A stretch of DNA of 64,000 bases from an uncultured Clostridia bacterium (GCA_947596085.1 CANQEW010000002.1:62001-126000), one strand, 5' to 3'; numbered from the stretch's first letter, positions 47,245 through 56,167 are shown. The notes: generated by a model from the letters alone, not told the origin. Program-made: numbers and translations.

Positions 47245-47276
47245 GGAACCGCTTCGCAAGGAGGCGGTTCCTTTTT
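47245..47276 (+). terminator. Terminator of the NlpC/P60 gene
   Basis: GGAACCGC (47245-47252) pairs with GCGGTTCC (47264-47271) and is followed by TTTTT. Confidence 0.88.
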
Positions 47277-47335
47277 GTTGGGAATGCGCGCTCGCAAAAT
47301 GTCGAATTATTGTTCCAGCATATGCCCGCGATGTA

Positions 47336-47344
47336 TGCTATAAT
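47336..47344 (+). promoter_or_regulatory. Extended -10 promoter of the MreB-like gene
   Basis: TGCTATAAT (47336-47344) combines a consensus -10 box with the TG extension. I find no good -35 box at standard spacing, as is typical for extended -10 promoters. Confidence 0.55.
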
Positions 47345-47373
47345 GATGCCATATCATCGGGGAGGATGGCTTT

Positions 47374-48402
47374 ATGCGCTGGGACATCGGCATTGATCTC
47401 GGGACGGAATATGTGCGTTCGGCGGATTTCAAGCAGGGCGCGGTGCTGGAGGCGGCGGCGAAGCTGGCCTTTCGCGACGGCCGCGACGCGCCGCTGTGCT
47501 GCGGCGACGCGGCCGCGCGCCTGACGGGCCGCGCCTGCCAGGGCGTGGAGGTGGTCGCTCCGCTGCGGGACGGCGCGCTGGAGAACAATCTCTACGCCGA
47601 TCGCCTGCTGCGGTGGGTGTATCGCCAGACCGACAACCTCGCGAAGATCCGGCGCTTTGGCGCGATGCTGACCTGCGCGCCCTTTGCGCGCCCCGTGCAG
47701 CAGGAGGCGATGCTGACGGCCGCGATGGACGCGGGCGCGAGCGAGGCCGCGCTGGTGCGCTCGGACGCGGCGGCGGCCGTGGGCGCGGGGTTGGATCTGC
47801 ATTCCCCCGAGGCCAAGCTGGTGATCGATCTGGGCGCGGGCAAGATCACGGCCACCGTATTCACGCTGGGCCGCGTGGCTGCCTTCGGCTTTCTGCCCTA
47901 CGGCCTTTCGCGCATCGACGAGCGCATCCAGCGCATCCTGCGCATGGGCGCGGGCTATCGCGTGGGCGTTCATTCCGCGCGGGAGATCAAGCATACGCTG
48001 GGCACGGCGCTGCCGGAATCCGCGCCGGGGGACATCGTGATGCACATGACGGGCTTCAGCATGGAGCGCCGCCTGCCGGAGGTGTTCGACGTGGAGACCC
48101 GGCCCGTGCTGCACGCCTGCGAGGAGGTCGTGCAGGAGATCGCGGGGCTGTGTGTGAACGTGGCGTCCGAGATTCCCGAGGAGCTCTCCGCGGATCTCAA
48201 CGACAGCGGCGCCACATTGGTGGGCGGTGGCGCGGAGCTCTCAGGCATCGACAAGCGCATCGGTGATACGCTGGGCATTCCCTGCCGCATCGCGGACGCG
48301 CCGGCGAAGTGCGCCGTGCGCGGGCTGGCGGAGATCATGCGCGCCCCAGAGAAGTATGAGGCCGCGATGCTGGCGCGGACGCGCCGGGGAAGCTGGCAAT
48401 GA
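47374..48402 (+). CDS. Divergent MreB/actin-like ATPase
   Basis: 342 residues. The actin-fold motifs are recognisable: phosphate 1 IGIDLGTEYVRS (about 5-16), phosphate 2 VIDLGAGKITATVFTLGR (about 150-167) and adenosine motif LVGGGAELSGIDKRI (about 283-297). PLRDGALENN resembles the P-L-x-D-G-V-I segment of MreB. Overall spacing follows MreB, but the sequence is more diverged than a housekeeping MreB. mreC and mreD are not next to it; a YgjP-like gene overlaps its end by four bases. It may form filaments guiding wall synthesis, or serve another actin-like role. Assignment inside the MreB family is inference. Confidence 0.8.
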   Translation: MRWDIGIDLGTEYVRSADFKQGAVLEAAAKLAFRDGRDAPLCCGDAAARLTGRACQGVEVVAPLRDGALENNLYADRLLRWVYRQTDNLAKIRRFGAMLTCAPFARPVQQEAMLTAAMDAGASEAALVRSDAAAAVGAGLDLHSPEAKLVIDLGAGKITATVFTLGRVAAFGFLPYGLSRIDERIQRILRMGAGYRVGVHSAREIKHTLGTALPESAPGDIVMHMTGFSMERRLPEVFDVETRPVLHACEEVVQEIAGLCVNVASEIPEELSADLNDSGATLVGGGAELSGIDKRIGDTLGIPCRIADAPAKCAVRGLAEIMRAPEKYEAAMLARTRRGSWQ

Positions 48403-49133
48403 AGCGCAGCGTCACCGCCGGCGGGGAGCGGTTTGAATATGTATTGATCCGTTCCCGGAGGCAGGACGTGCTTCTAAAGGCGCTGCCCGGGGGCGAGACG
48501 CGCGTGTACGCCCCGAGCTGGGCGCGCATTCGGGACATCGACGAGCTGGTGCGCGGCCGCGCGGGGGAACTCAAGCGGCTGCACGCGGAATTGGAACATG
48601 CTCTGGAGCGCAGCCGGCTGGATCATCCCATGGTGGAGGGCAGCCGCGTCTGCGTCGAGGGGAAAGGATACTTTCTGCGGCTGCTGCGCGGTGCGCGGGT
48701 GTCGCTGGAGCTATCGGGAGATCTGTGCGAGTTGACGCTCCCCGAGCCCGAGAACGAGGAGCGCGTGCGCGAGGCGCTCAAGCGCGCGCTGTCCCGCCGG
48801 GCGCTGGGACGTGTTCGGGAGCGGCTGGAATACTACGCGCCGAGGCTGGGCGTGGAATTCGGCCGCGTGGCGATTCGGGACCAGCGCTCGCGCTGGGGAA
48901 GCTGCTCTTCGAAGCGGAATCTGAACTTCAATTGGAAGCTCATCATGGCTCCGCCCGAGGTGCTGGATTATGTCGTGGTTCACGAACTCTGCCATCTGAT
49001 TGAATTCAACCATTCGCCGCGCTTTTGGAGGCTGGTGGAGGGGCAGCTGCCCGAGTACGAATATTGGAAGCGGTGGCTCAAGGAGCACGGCGGGGAGCTG
49101 GGCGTGGGAGCCGTCGCGACCGGAAATTCATGA
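48399..49133 (+). CDS. YgjP/DUF45-like zinc metallohydrolase
   Basis: 244 residues; the start overlaps the MreB-like stop (ATGA), indicating translational coupling. The C-terminal domain shows the SprT/YgjP layout: RSRWGSCSSKRNLNFNWKLI (about 165-184), then VVHELCHLIEFNHSPRFW with the HExxH zinc motif (alanine of the usual HELAH replaced by cysteine) and a third histidine in NHSPRFW. The family (COG1451) is thought to include metal-dependent peptidases or hydrolases, but substrates are not established. There is no signal peptide. Confidence 0.9.
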   Translation: MKRSVTAGGERFEYVLIRSRRQDVLLKALPGGETRVYAPSWARIRDIDELVRGRAGELKRLHAELEHALERSRLDHPMVEGSRVCVEGKGYFLRLLRGARVSLELSGDLCELTLPEPENEERVREALKRALSRRALGRVRERLEYYAPRLGVEFGRVAIRDQRSRWGSCSSKRNLNFNWKLIMAPPEVLDYVVVHELCHLIEFNHSPRFWRLVEGQLPEYEYWKRWLKEHGGELGVGAVATGNS

Positions 49134-49136
49134 AGA

Positions 49137-49162
49137 AGGCGCTCCGTGAATGCGGAGCGCCT
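49137..49162. terminator. Hairpin shared by convergent genes
   Basis: AGGCGCTCCG (49137-49146) pairs perfectly with CGGAGCGCCT (49153-49162) over 6 nt, between the YgjP-like gene (plus) and an NlpC/P60 gene (minus). T tracts are short. Confidence 0.65.
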
Positions 49163-49183
49163 GTTGCTTGCTGGATACACTTT

Positions 49184-50143
49184 TTACGGCCGGCGGGCCC
49201 ACTTGAAGTGCGCCTTGTACCAGCTGTCCAGATCGTTTTCGTGAACCTTGCCCGCGTTCTGGGAGGCTTCGACGAACTTGTTGCCGCCGATGTAGATGGC
49301 AGTGTGATCGCAGTTGCCATCCTCATCCGTGTCGAAACAGAGGATGTCGCCCACTTTGAGGTCCGACAGGCTGGTGATCTTGGTGTAGCGGCTGTCGTTG
49401 GCCTGCGCCGCCGCGGTGCCCTTCATCGGGATGCCGAACTTGCCCATTACGTAATTTACCAGCACGGAGCAGTTGAAGCTGCTGGGCGGATTGGCGCTCT
49501 CCGCGTAGGGCTTGCCGTAGAGCGATTTCAGCAGGGACAGCAGGCTGGAAGAGGTCGAACCGTCGCCGCTGCTGTCGGTTTCACCGCTGGTTGTGGACCC
49601 GGTGGACGACTCATTTTCGGAGGCATCCTCCTTGTCCTTCTGGGAATTCTTATAGGCGTTGTAGGCGGCGGTGATCTTGGCCTTGCTCGTGAGGTAGCTG
49701 CTATTGACGTAGCCCGTCACGGAGCCGGAGCTGTTCTGAATGCGGTAGTAGCTGCCGGACTTGCCCACCACGTACACCGCCGTGCCGATGGACAGCGTGC
49801 CCATCCGCGACGAGGACGAGGAAGCCTGCTTGTAGACGGGGGTGGACTTCGCCGTGTAGGCGGTGAGCCGGTTTACCAGATTGAGATAGCTGACCGGTAT
49901 GTAAGCGGTCACGCCCTTGTAGCTGACCCGCGCCCAGCTCCCGGAGGCGCCGGAAACGGTGACCGTCAATCCCTTGGGAACCCGGACGCTCCGCCCGGAA
50001 GTGGAGGGAACGCTGTAGACCTTCGTGCTCGAATTGATCTTTGCCTGGAAGGACGCGAGCGCGGCCGGCGCGCAAGCGGACATCAGCAGCACGGCGGCCA
50101 TGAGCACGGTCAGGAAGCGTTTCAGTGCTTTCATCTTACTCAT
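49184..50143 (-). CDS. Secreted NlpC/P60 endopeptidase with two SH3 domains
   Basis: 319 residues. An N-terminal export signal runs to about residue 30. It holds both an LMSAC stretch that could be a weak lipobox (Cys24) and an A-L-A-S signal-peptidase-I-like site. Two SH3 modules (about 32-90 and 93-152) are followed by a Ser/Thr/Glu-rich linker (about 165-200) and an NlpC/P60 domain with SFNCSVLVNYV (Cys225), CDHTAIYIGGNKFVEAS (His280). The residue after the nucleophile region is S-V-L rather than the usual S-G-L. It would cut peptidoglycan stem peptides outside the membrane. It is monocistronic. Confidence 0.92.
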   Translation of the reverse strand: MSKMKALKRFLTVLMAAVLLMSACAPAALASFQAKINSSTKVYSVPSTSGRSVRVPKGLTVTVSGASGSWARVSYKGVTAYIPVSYLNLVNRLTAYTAKSTPVYKQASSSSSRMGTLSIGTAVYVVGKSGSYYRIQNSSGSVTGYVNSSYLTSKAKITAAYNAYKNSQKDKEDASENESSTGSTTSGETDSSGDGSTSSSLLSLLKSLYGKPYAESANPPSSFNCSVLVNYVMGKFGIPMKGTAAAQANDSRYTKITSLSDLKVGDILCFDTDEDGNCDHTAIYIGGNKFVEASQNAGKVHENDLDSWYKAHFKWARRP

Positions 50144-50327
50144 ACTGTCTCCTTTAAATGTCTTCTTGCCTATCAGATTTAGAAGGATCTGGAATTATTA
50201 TATTACAAGATTATGTCCGAATCAAGCGTTTGATACATATTTCTTCCAAATTTACAGTAAAAACATGACTTTTTCGCGTATTCGACATTAAAATGACGCG
50301 AAATGGCGGGTCGGTGAAAGCTTTCGT

Positions 50328-50356
50328 TTGATTTTCAGGGGAAATGCCGATATAAT
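50328..50356 (+). promoter_or_regulatory. Promoter of psuKG
   Basis: TTGATT (50328-50333), a 17-nt spacer and TATAAT (50351-50356), 29 bases before the psuK start. Confidence 0.78.
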
Positions 50357-50385
50357 GGAAGGTGCTGCGAGGAGGGAGAGAGCGT

Positions 50386-51318
50386 ATGGCGCGGATTGCG
50401 GTGATCGGCGGCGCGAACATGGACATCGGCGGCTTTCCCGGCGGCGCGCCCGTGATGGGGGATTCCACCCCGGGCCGCGTGCGCATGTCGGCGGGCGGCG
50501 TGGGCCGCAACATCGCGGAGAACGCCGCGCGATTGGGGATGGACGTGCAATTGATCACGGCGCTCGGTGACGATGCCAACGGCCGGGCGCTCCTGGAGGA
50601 CTGCCGCCGCAAGGGCATCGGCACGGACGGCTGCCGCGTGGTGCCCGGCGGGCGCACGTCGGTCTACCTGTTCATGGATGGCGCGGACGGCGATATGCTC
50701 TGGGCGGTGAACGACATGGAGATCCAGAGGACGCTCACGCCCGACTTTCTCGCGCCCGCGATTGGATCCCTCAACGCGCTGGACGCGGTGGCGCTGGACG
50801 CGAATCTGCCGGAAGAGACGATCCGTCTGCTGGCGGAGGAGGTCAGGGTACCGCTGTTTGCCGACGCGGTATCGGCGGCGAAGGTGAGAAAGCTCCAATG
50901 CGCGCTCTCCCGGCTGCGCTGCCTGAAGCTCAACCGCATCGAGGCAGAACTGCTGACGGGGAAACAGGTTCGCGATGCCGGGGATGCCGAGGAGGCCGCG
51001 CGGCGGCTGAACGGCGCGGGCGTCGAGCGCGTGTTCCTCACGCTGGGGCTCCGGGGCGCGGTCTGCGCGGAGGGGGAGCGGAGCGTACTGCTGCCCTGCG
51101 TGGAGCGGACGGCGGTAAACGCCTCAGGCGCGGGCGACGCGTTCGCGGCGGCGCTGATCTGGGCCCACTGCGAGGGGTTCGATCTCGCGCGCAGCGGGTT
51201 GGCGGGCATGGCGGCGGCGGCGATCGCCGTGGGTGCGCTGGAGGCGGTCAGCCCCGAAATGAGCCGGGAGAATCTGCAAGATAAGATGGCTGAAATCGAG
51301 GCCGCTATGGAAATTTGA
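50386..51318 (+). CDS. psuK: Pseudouridine kinase-like PfkB sugar kinase
   Basis: 310 residues from ATG 50386, preceded by GGAGGGAGAG. PfkB-family fold: N-terminal VIGGANMDIGGFP, then SAGGVGRNIAENAARLG, and the C-terminal catalytic NASGAGDAFAAALIW with the general-base aspartate. PsuK phosphorylates pseudouridine to pseudouridine 5'-phosphate. That specificity comes from the downstream neighbour psuG, 13 bases away, which uses the product. No pseudouridine transporter is in view. The kinase alone could not be told from other PfkB kinases by motif. Confidence 0.88.
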   Translation: MARIAVIGGANMDIGGFPGGAPVMGDSTPGRVRMSAGGVGRNIAENAARLGMDVQLITALGDDANGRALLEDCRRKGIGTDGCRVVPGGRTSVYLFMDGADGDMLWAVNDMEIQRTLTPDFLAPAIGSLNALDAVALDANLPEETIRLLAEEVRVPLFADAVSAAKVRKLQCALSRLRCLKLNRIEAELLTGKQVRDAGDAEEAARRLNGAGVERVFLTLGLRGAVCAEGERSVLLPCVERTAVNASGAGDAFAAALIWAHCEGFDLARSGLAGMAAAAIAVGALEAVSPEMSRENLQDKMAEIEAAMEI

Positions 51319-51331
51319 GGAGGAATGAAGC

Positions 51332-52243
51332 ATGAATTTGAATCCCTATCTGGATGTCACGCCGGAGGTCAAGGCGGCGCTGGAGGCCGGCAAGCCCGTG
51401 GTGGCGCTGGAATCCACGATCATCTCCCACGGCATGCCCTATCCGCAGAATGTGGAGACGGCGCTGAACGTGGAGCGCATCATTCGGGAGAACGGCGCGG
51501 TGCCGGCGACCATCGCCATCATCGGCGGCCGCCTGAAGGCGGGCCTGACCGAGGCGGAGATCACCCATCTGGGCAAGAAGGGCTATGATGTGACGAAGGC
51601 GTCCCGGCGCGACCTGCCCGTGCTGGTGGCGCGGGGCGAGGACGGCGCGACCACCGTGGCGACCACGATGATCATCGCCGAGATGGCGGGCATCCGCGTG
51701 TTCGCCACTGGCGGCATCGGCGGCGTGCACCGGGGCGCGGAGGTCACGATGGACATCTCCGCCGACCTGGAGGAACTGGCGCAGACGGGCGTGCTGGTGG
51801 TGTGCGCGGGCGCGAAGTCGATCCTCGATTTGGGCCTGACGCTGGAATATTTGGAGACCAAGGGCGTGCCGGTGATCGGCTACCAGACGGAGGAGCTGCC
51901 CGCCTTCTACACCCGCAAGAGCGGCTTCGGCGTGGACTACCGGCTGGACACCCCGGAGGAGATCGCCGCGGCCTTCCGCGCGAAGCTGGACATGGGCCTG
52001 CGCGGCGGCATGCTGGTGACCAACCCCATCCCGGAGGAATACTCGATGGACCCGGCGGTCATCAACAAGGCCATCGACGAGGCCGTGGCCGAGGCCAAGG
52101 CGCAGGGCATCCACGGCAAGCAGACGACGCCCTTCCTGCTGGCGAAGATCAAGGACATCACCGGCGGCGACAGCCTGGCCTCCAATATCAAGCTGGTCTA
52201 CAACAACGCGAAGCTCGCCGCGCAGGTGGCCGGAAAGCTGTAA
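51332..52243 (+). CDS. psuG: Pseudouridine-5'-phosphate glycosidase
   Basis: 303 residues, the usual length, with GAGGAGG before the start. PsuG splits the C-C glycosidic bond of pseudouridine 5'-phosphate into uracil and ribose 5-phosphate. Family sequence is highly conserved: [34 protein letters not shown], and [19 protein letters not shown] with the catalytic lysine (Lys162). Together with psuK it forms a pseudouridine salvage operon for modified RNA breakdown products. A strong terminator follows. Confidence 0.97.
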   Translation: MNLNPYLDVTPEVKAALEAGKPVVALESTIISHGMPYPQNVETALNVERIIRENGAVPATIAIIGGRLKAGLTEAEITHLGKKGYDVTKASRRDLPVLVARGEDGATTVATTMIIAEMAGIRVFATGGIGGVHRGAEVTMDISADLEELAQTGVLVVCAGAKSILDLGLTLEYLETKGVPVIGYQTEELPAFYTRKSGFGVDYRLDTPEEIAAAFRAKLDMGLRGGMLVTNPIPEEYSMDPAVINKAIDEAVAEAKAQGIHGKQTTPFLLAKIKDITGGDSLASNIKLVYNNAKLAAQVAGKL

Positions 52244-52261
52244 GCGAATCCATTTCATAAT

Positions 52262-52300
52262 AAAACCCCCGCTCGCTGAACGCAGCGAGCGGGAGTTTTT
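52262..52300. terminator. Bidirectional terminator after psuG
   Basis: CCCGCTCGCTG (52268-52278) pairs with CAGCGAGCGGG (52283-52293); it is flanked by AAAAC on the left and AGTTTTT on the right, so it works in both directions (psuG plus, flavin reductase minus). Confidence 0.9.
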
Positions 52301-52311
52301 GAGAAGCGGTT

Positions 52312-52872
52312 CTAGCGGAGCGCCAGCCCGTCGCGGAAGGCGTCGCCTACCTTTTCGCCGAGGACGAGGTAGGCATTGTTCATCGGGTCGAAGGTGATCG
52401 GACGCAGCTTGGCCGGATCGACCTTGCCCTTGTCGTTGAGCACGGATTCGTCCGCGCTGACGTTCACGATCTCGCCCACCATGCGGCAGGATTCCGGGTC
52501 GTAGCTCACCAGCTTGCACTCCAGCGTCATCTTGAGTTCGTCGATGATGGGCGCGTCCACCAGTTCGCTCCTCGTGGCGTGGAAGCCCGCGCGCGCGAAC
52601 TTGTCCGGCACGTCGTTGCCCGAGGCGATGCCCACGTAGTCGCAGGCGACGACGTGGTCCGCGTCCGCCATGCTCACGGTGAACGCCGTGCGCGCGAGGA
52701 TGTTCTGCACCGTCTTGTGTCCCCCGCTCAGGCACATGCTGATCTGAGTGTCGTCGCTGATGCCGCCCCAGGCCGCGTTCATCGCGTCGGGCGCGCCGTC
52801 CGGGCCGTAGCTGGCGATGATGAGCACCGGCTGCGGGTAGGTGAGCGGCTTGGCTCCAAAGCTCTTTCTCAT
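52312..52872 (-). CDS. Flavin reductase-like (FMN-binding split barrel) protein
   Basis: 186 residues. The N-terminus YPQPVLIIASYGPDGAPDAMNAAWGGISDD and the later HKTVQNILARTAFTVSMAD segment match the flavin-reductase-like domain family, where FMN is bound by the T/N-x-x-x-S-P region. (Positions: about 12-41 and 52-70.) Such proteins reduce flavin or act as electron carriers in anaerobes. Its start lies 12 bases after the stop of an FMN-type oxidoreductase gene, so the two probably form one redox operon. The substrate is unknown. Confidence 0.88.
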   Translation of the reverse strand: MRKSFGAKPLTYPQPVLIIASYGPDGAPDAMNAAWGGISDDTQISMCLSGGHKTVQNILARTAFTVSMADADHVVACDYVGIASGNDVPDKFARAGFHATRSELVDAPIIDELKMTLECKLVSYDPESCRMVGEIVNVSADESVLNDKGKVDPAKLRPITFDPMNNAYLVLGEKVGDAFRDGLALR

Positions 52873-52884
52873 GGTCGATTCCTC

Positions 52885-53502
52885 CTATCGAATGAAGTTT
52901 GTGCGCGCGAAGGGCTCGCGCTCGGGCAGGCCGTAGCGCTCCCTGCCCAGCGCGATGCTCTTCATCAGAAACGCCATATTGCGGGCCAGCGTGCGCATCA
53001 TCTGCAAACCCTCCGCGTCCTGCGCCGCCTCGCCGGGCGCGGCGCCATGAACGCCGTTCCAGTATTGGCCCGAGGCGACGGGCATGCCCGATATGGTGAA
53101 GTACTTGTTCAGCTCGTCGAAGGTGGCGGTCAATCCGCCCCGGCGCGCCGAGGCCACGGCCGCGCCCACCTTCATGGTCTTGTCAAAGCCCGTGCTGTAG
53201 AACAGCCGGTCGAGGAAGGCGATCAGCGTGGCGTTGGCCGAGGCGTAGTACACCGGACTGCCCACCACGAGTCCGTCGCAGGCCTCGAACTTCGGCGCGG
53301 CTTCGTTCACCGCGTCGTCAAAGGCGCACTTTCCGAGCTTCGCGCACGCGTTGCAGGCGACGCAGCCGCGAATCGCCTGCCGGCCGATGTGCATCGTCTC
53401 CACCTCGAAGCCTTCGTCCAGGAATACCTTTTCCATCTCCGCCAGCGCGGCGGCGGTGTTGCCGTTCGCCCGGGGGCTTCCGTTGATCATCAATACCTTC
53501 AT
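52885..53502 (-). CDS. NAD(P)H-dependent FMN-containing oxidoreductase (flavodoxin-fold)
   Basis: 205 residues from ATG 53502, preceded by GGGAGG; six extra codons upstream overlap that site. Flavodoxin-like fold: MKVLMINGSPRANGNTAAAL (phosphate loop SPRANGNT, about 9-16), a cysteine-rich GCVACNACAKLGKC segment (about 46-59) and the isoalloxazine-contact VVGSPVYYASANATLIAFLDR. This type of iron-sulfur-less flavoprotein is common in anaerobes as a reductase of quinones or other acceptors. The four clustered cysteines could bind metal; whether they do is unknown. Confidence 0.9.
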   Translation of the reverse strand: MKVLMINGSPRANGNTAAALAEMEKVFLDEGFEVETMHIGRQAIRGCVACNACAKLGKCAFDDAVNEAAPKFEACDGLVVGSPVYYASANATLIAFLDRLFYSTGFDKTMKVGAAVASARRGGLTATFDELNKYFTISGMPVASGQYWNGVHGAAPGEAAQDAEGLQMMRTLARNMAFLMKSIALGRERYGLPEREPFARTNFIR

Positions 53503-53662
53503 GGCGCAACCTCCCTGCATTTGGATTCCACCGCCATGATAGCACCCTTCGCCGCGCCCGTCAAGCGCGCGGATTCATCGAAAATTTGATTTTTGGACAC
53601 GCGCGGTTCACGATTTTGGGATAAACTGAAAGCTGGAACAGAACATGCTGGGAGGTGGACGG

Positions 53663-55615
53663 ATGCGCGGGTGGACGCGATTCGCGGCATGGGCGATGGC
53701 GGCGCTGCTGTTTGTGGGGGCCGCCTTTGCCGCGCAGGCCGGATTGAATACAGAGGAAGAAGTGGAGATCGTCCTCGATTCCGTCGGCGGCAGGGCGTCG
53801 GGCGCGGGCGTGCGCGTCGAGGGCAATCTGGTCGCCGTGCGCGCCGCCGGAACCTACCGCGTGCGCGGGTCGCTGGACGGCCAGCTCGTGGTGGCGGTGG
53901 ATAAGAACGACGAAGTGACGCTGATTCTCGATGGCGTGGAGCTGACCAACGCGACCGAGGCGGCCCTGCTCGTGGAGAACGCTGGGCGGACGACGATCCG
54001 CCTGGCCGAGGGTTCGGTCAACCGCGTGCAGAGCGGCGAACCCGTGGAGCTCTCGGCGGACGCCGCCGATACCGACGCCAGCGGCGGCGCGCTGCACGCC
54101 AAGGACGATCTAACCATTGAGGGCCCGGGCGCGCTGGAGGTGTTGGGCTACGTGAACAACGGCATCCACTGCGCCAACCGGCTGGTGATCGCGGGCGGCG
54201 ACGTGCGCGTGGAGGCGTTGAACAACGGCGTGAAGGGCAAGGATGGCGTGACGGTCTCGGGCGGCAATCTGACGATTCACTCCGGCGGCGACGGCGTGGA
54301 TTCCGATTCGGAGGACGGCGAAGGATTCGGCGAAATCGAGTTCGCGGGCGGCAGCGTCTCCATCGAGAGCTTCGGCGACGGCGCGCAGGCGGCCACGGCG
54401 CTGAAGGTCTCGGGCGGCGAACTGACGGTCGTTTCCGGCGGCGGAAGCGCCGCCGTGCCGGATCAATCGGCGCAGCCGGGCGGTCGAGGAGAAAACTGGG
54501 ATCGGGATGAGGAGAGCGACGCGCCCAGTGCCAAGGGCCTGAAGGCCGGAACGCTGCTGACCATTCGCGGCGGCGGCGTGACCATCGACGCGGCGGACGA
54601 CGCGCTGCACTCTGACGGCGAGATGATCATCTCCGGCGGGACGCTCGAACTCGCCACGGGCGATGATGGTGCGCACGCAGACGACCGCCTGACCGTTTCG
54701 GACGGCGCGCTGCGGATTTCCTCCAGCTACGAGGGCATGGAGGCGAACCAGATTCTGATTTCCGGCGGCACGCTGGACGTGAGCGCGGACGACGACGGAA
54801 TCAACGCCAACGGTGGCGCCTTTCAGCTGGGCGGTTTCGGCGGGCGCGGCGGATTTGGAATGGGCGGCGGCAAATTCGGCGGCCGGGGCGGTGTTCCGAA
54901 CGTGTCGGGAGAGGAGCGTGAAATGCCGGAGGGCTTTGCGCCGAACGGCCGCATGGATGAAGCCGGGGGAGAGCTTCCTGCGAAGATGGGAGACAAGAAC
55001 GCGCCGGGGGAGAACCGCGAAATGCCGGAGGGTTTTGCGCAGGACGACCGCGTGAATGAAGCCGGGGGAGAGCCTCCAGCGAGGATGGAAGACAAGATTC
55101 CTGAGGAGCCTTCCGCGGAAGAGGAGTCTCTGCCCGTGCTGCGCATCACCGGCGGCAGCCTGCGCGTCGACGCGGAGGGCGACGGCTTGGATTCTAACGG
55201 GAACCTGATCATCGAAGGCGGCGAGATTGTCGTGGACGGCCCGTCCCGCAGCGGCAACGGCGCGCTGGATTCCGGCTCGGAGAGCGGCGGCGCGTGCCTG
55301 GTGAACGGCGGAACGATCCTGGCGATCGGCGCGTCCGGCATGGCTGAGAGCTTCGACGGCGCGTCCGAACAGTGCTCCTTCCGGCACACGTTTGAACAGG
55401 AGCTTCCGGCGGGCAGCGAGATCACCGTGACCGACGCGGACGGAAACGCGCTCGTCGAGCATACCGCGGCCAAGAGCTTCTCCTCGGTGGTGTTTTCCTG
55501 CCCGGAGCTCACGACCGGCGAAAGCTATGTGCTGACCGCCGGGGACGAGCGCGTGGAGATTACGATGGACGCTGCGGCGGTGGAGTCCGGAGCCGCGTCC
55601 CGCTGGAGATGGTGA
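53663..55615 (+). CDS. Cthe_2159-type carbohydrate-binding, calcium-rich beta-helix protein
   Basis: 650 residues from ATG 53663, close after GGGAGGTGG; the ATG at 53645 precedes that site. A signal peptide covers about 1-24 (AAFAAQA). The body consists of short beta-strand turns with repeated D-D-x-x-H/A-S/A-D and G-G-x-L/V motifs (SGGDGVDSDSEDG, AADDALHSDGEM, TGDDGAHADDR, SADDDGINANGG, AEGDGLDSNGN). This is the pattern of the Cthe_2159 family, acidic-sugar-binding parallel beta-helices with bound calcium. A Gly-rich patch and two 33-residue REMPEGFA repeats (54917-55114) interrupt the helix. It is probably a surface protein binding polygalacturonate-like glycans. Confidence 0.88.
   Translation: MRGWTRFAAWAMAALLFVGAAFAAQAGLNTEEEVEIVLDSVGGRASGAGVRVEGNLVAVRAAGTYRVRGSLDGQLVVAVDKNDEVTLILDGVELTNATEAALLVENAGRTTIRLAEGSVNRVQSGEPVELSADAADTDASGGALHAKDDLTIEGPGALEVLGYVNNGIHCANRLVIAGGDVRVEALNNGVKGKDGVTVSGGNLTIHSGGDGVDSDSEDGEGFGEIEFAGGSVSIESFGDGAQAATALKVSGGELTVVSGGGSAAVPDQSAQPGGRGENWDRDEESDAPSAKGLKAGTLLTIRGGGVTIDAADDALHSDGEMIISGGTLELATGDDGAHADDRLTVSDGALRISSSYEGMEANQILISGGTLDVSADDDGINANGGAFQLGGFGGRGGFGMGGGKFGGRGGVPNVSGEEREMPEGFAPNGRMDEAGGELPAKMGDKNAPGENREMPEGFAQDDRVNEAGGEPPARMEDKIPEEPSAEEESLPVLRITGGSLRVDAEGDGLDSNGNLIIEGGEIVVDGPSRSGNGALDSGSESGGACLVNGGTILAIGASGMAESFDGASEQCSFRHTFEQELPAGSEITVTDADGNALVEHTAAKSFSSVVFSCPELTTGESYVLTAGDERVEITMDAAAVESGAASRWRW
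54917..55114 (+). repeat. Two tandem 99-bp repeats inside the beta-helix gene
   Basis: Copies at 54917-55015 and 55016-55114 encode REMPEGFA-x-x-x-R-x-x-E-AGGE-x-P-A-x-M blocks of 33 residues. They sit in a proline/glutamate-rich insertion between two helix segments. Confidence 0.8.
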
Positions 55616-55622
55616 CGATGAG

Positions 55623-55654
55623 GCGCCGCGGTCAATCGACCGCGGCGCAATTTT
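55623..55654 (+). terminator. Terminator of the beta-helix gene
   Basis: GCGCCGCGGTC (55623-55633) pairs with GACCGCGGCGC (55638-55648), followed by AATTTT. The stem covers the stop codon of the convergent minus-strand gene. Confidence 0.8.
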
Positions 55655-56132
55655 GCGCAAAGGCTCCGATTTTGTCCGCGGCGGTTTGAAGTCCCTTCAA
55701 ATCCTCCGCGTCGAAGTTCGCTTTCAGCGGGCTGTCGATGTCGATCACGCCGAGAATCTCGCCGTCCGCGAAGATCGGCACCACAATTTCCGAGGACGAA
55801 GCCGCGTCGCAGGCAATGTGGTTGTTACAGGCGTGCACGTCCTCCACGATCTGCGGCGCGCGCCGCGCGACGGCGGTGCCGCACACCCCCGCGCCCACCT
55901 CGATGCGCGCCACGGCGGGCTTGCCCTGGAACGGCCCCAGCATCAGCCGGCCGCGCTTCATCAGGTAGAAGCCCGCCCAGTTGAGGCCCGGCATCAGCAG
56001 GTAGAACAGCGCCGAGGCGTTCGCCAGCGCCGAGCAGAGCTCGTCCGTCTCGCTGAGGACGCGGTCGAGCTGTTCGTTGAGGTAGGCGTAGCGCCCAGCT
56101 TTGTCGGAAAACTCCCGGTATTCAATATCCAT
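55632..56132 (-). CDS. msrC: Free methionine-(R)-sulfoxide reductase (GAF domain)
   Basis: 166 residues from ATG 56132, preceded by AAGGAAGAG; the upstream 30 codons have no comparable site and reach into the promoter gap. fRMsr enzymes are single GAF domains that reduce free Met-R-sulfoxide through cysteine thiols. The signature is clear: LNWAGFYLMKRG, LGPFQGKPAVARIEVGAGVC (split: LGPFQGKPA and GAGVCGTAV), EDVHACNNHIACDAASSSEI and GVIDIDSP. Cysteines in VCGTA, HACN and IACDA are available for catalysis. It protects or recovers oxidised methionine, useful for an anaerobe meeting oxygen. Confidence 0.94.
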   Translation of the reverse strand: MDIEYREFSDKAGRYAYLNEQLDRVLSETDELCSALANASALFYLLMPGLNWAGFYLMKRGRLMLGPFQGKPAVARIEVGAGVCGTAVARRAPQIVEDVHACNNHIACDAASSSEIVVPIFADGEILGVIDIDSPLKANFDAEDLKGLQTAADKIGAFAQNCAAVD

Positions 56133-56167
56133 GCTTCTCTTCCTTTCCATAATCCGTTTCGGCGCTG

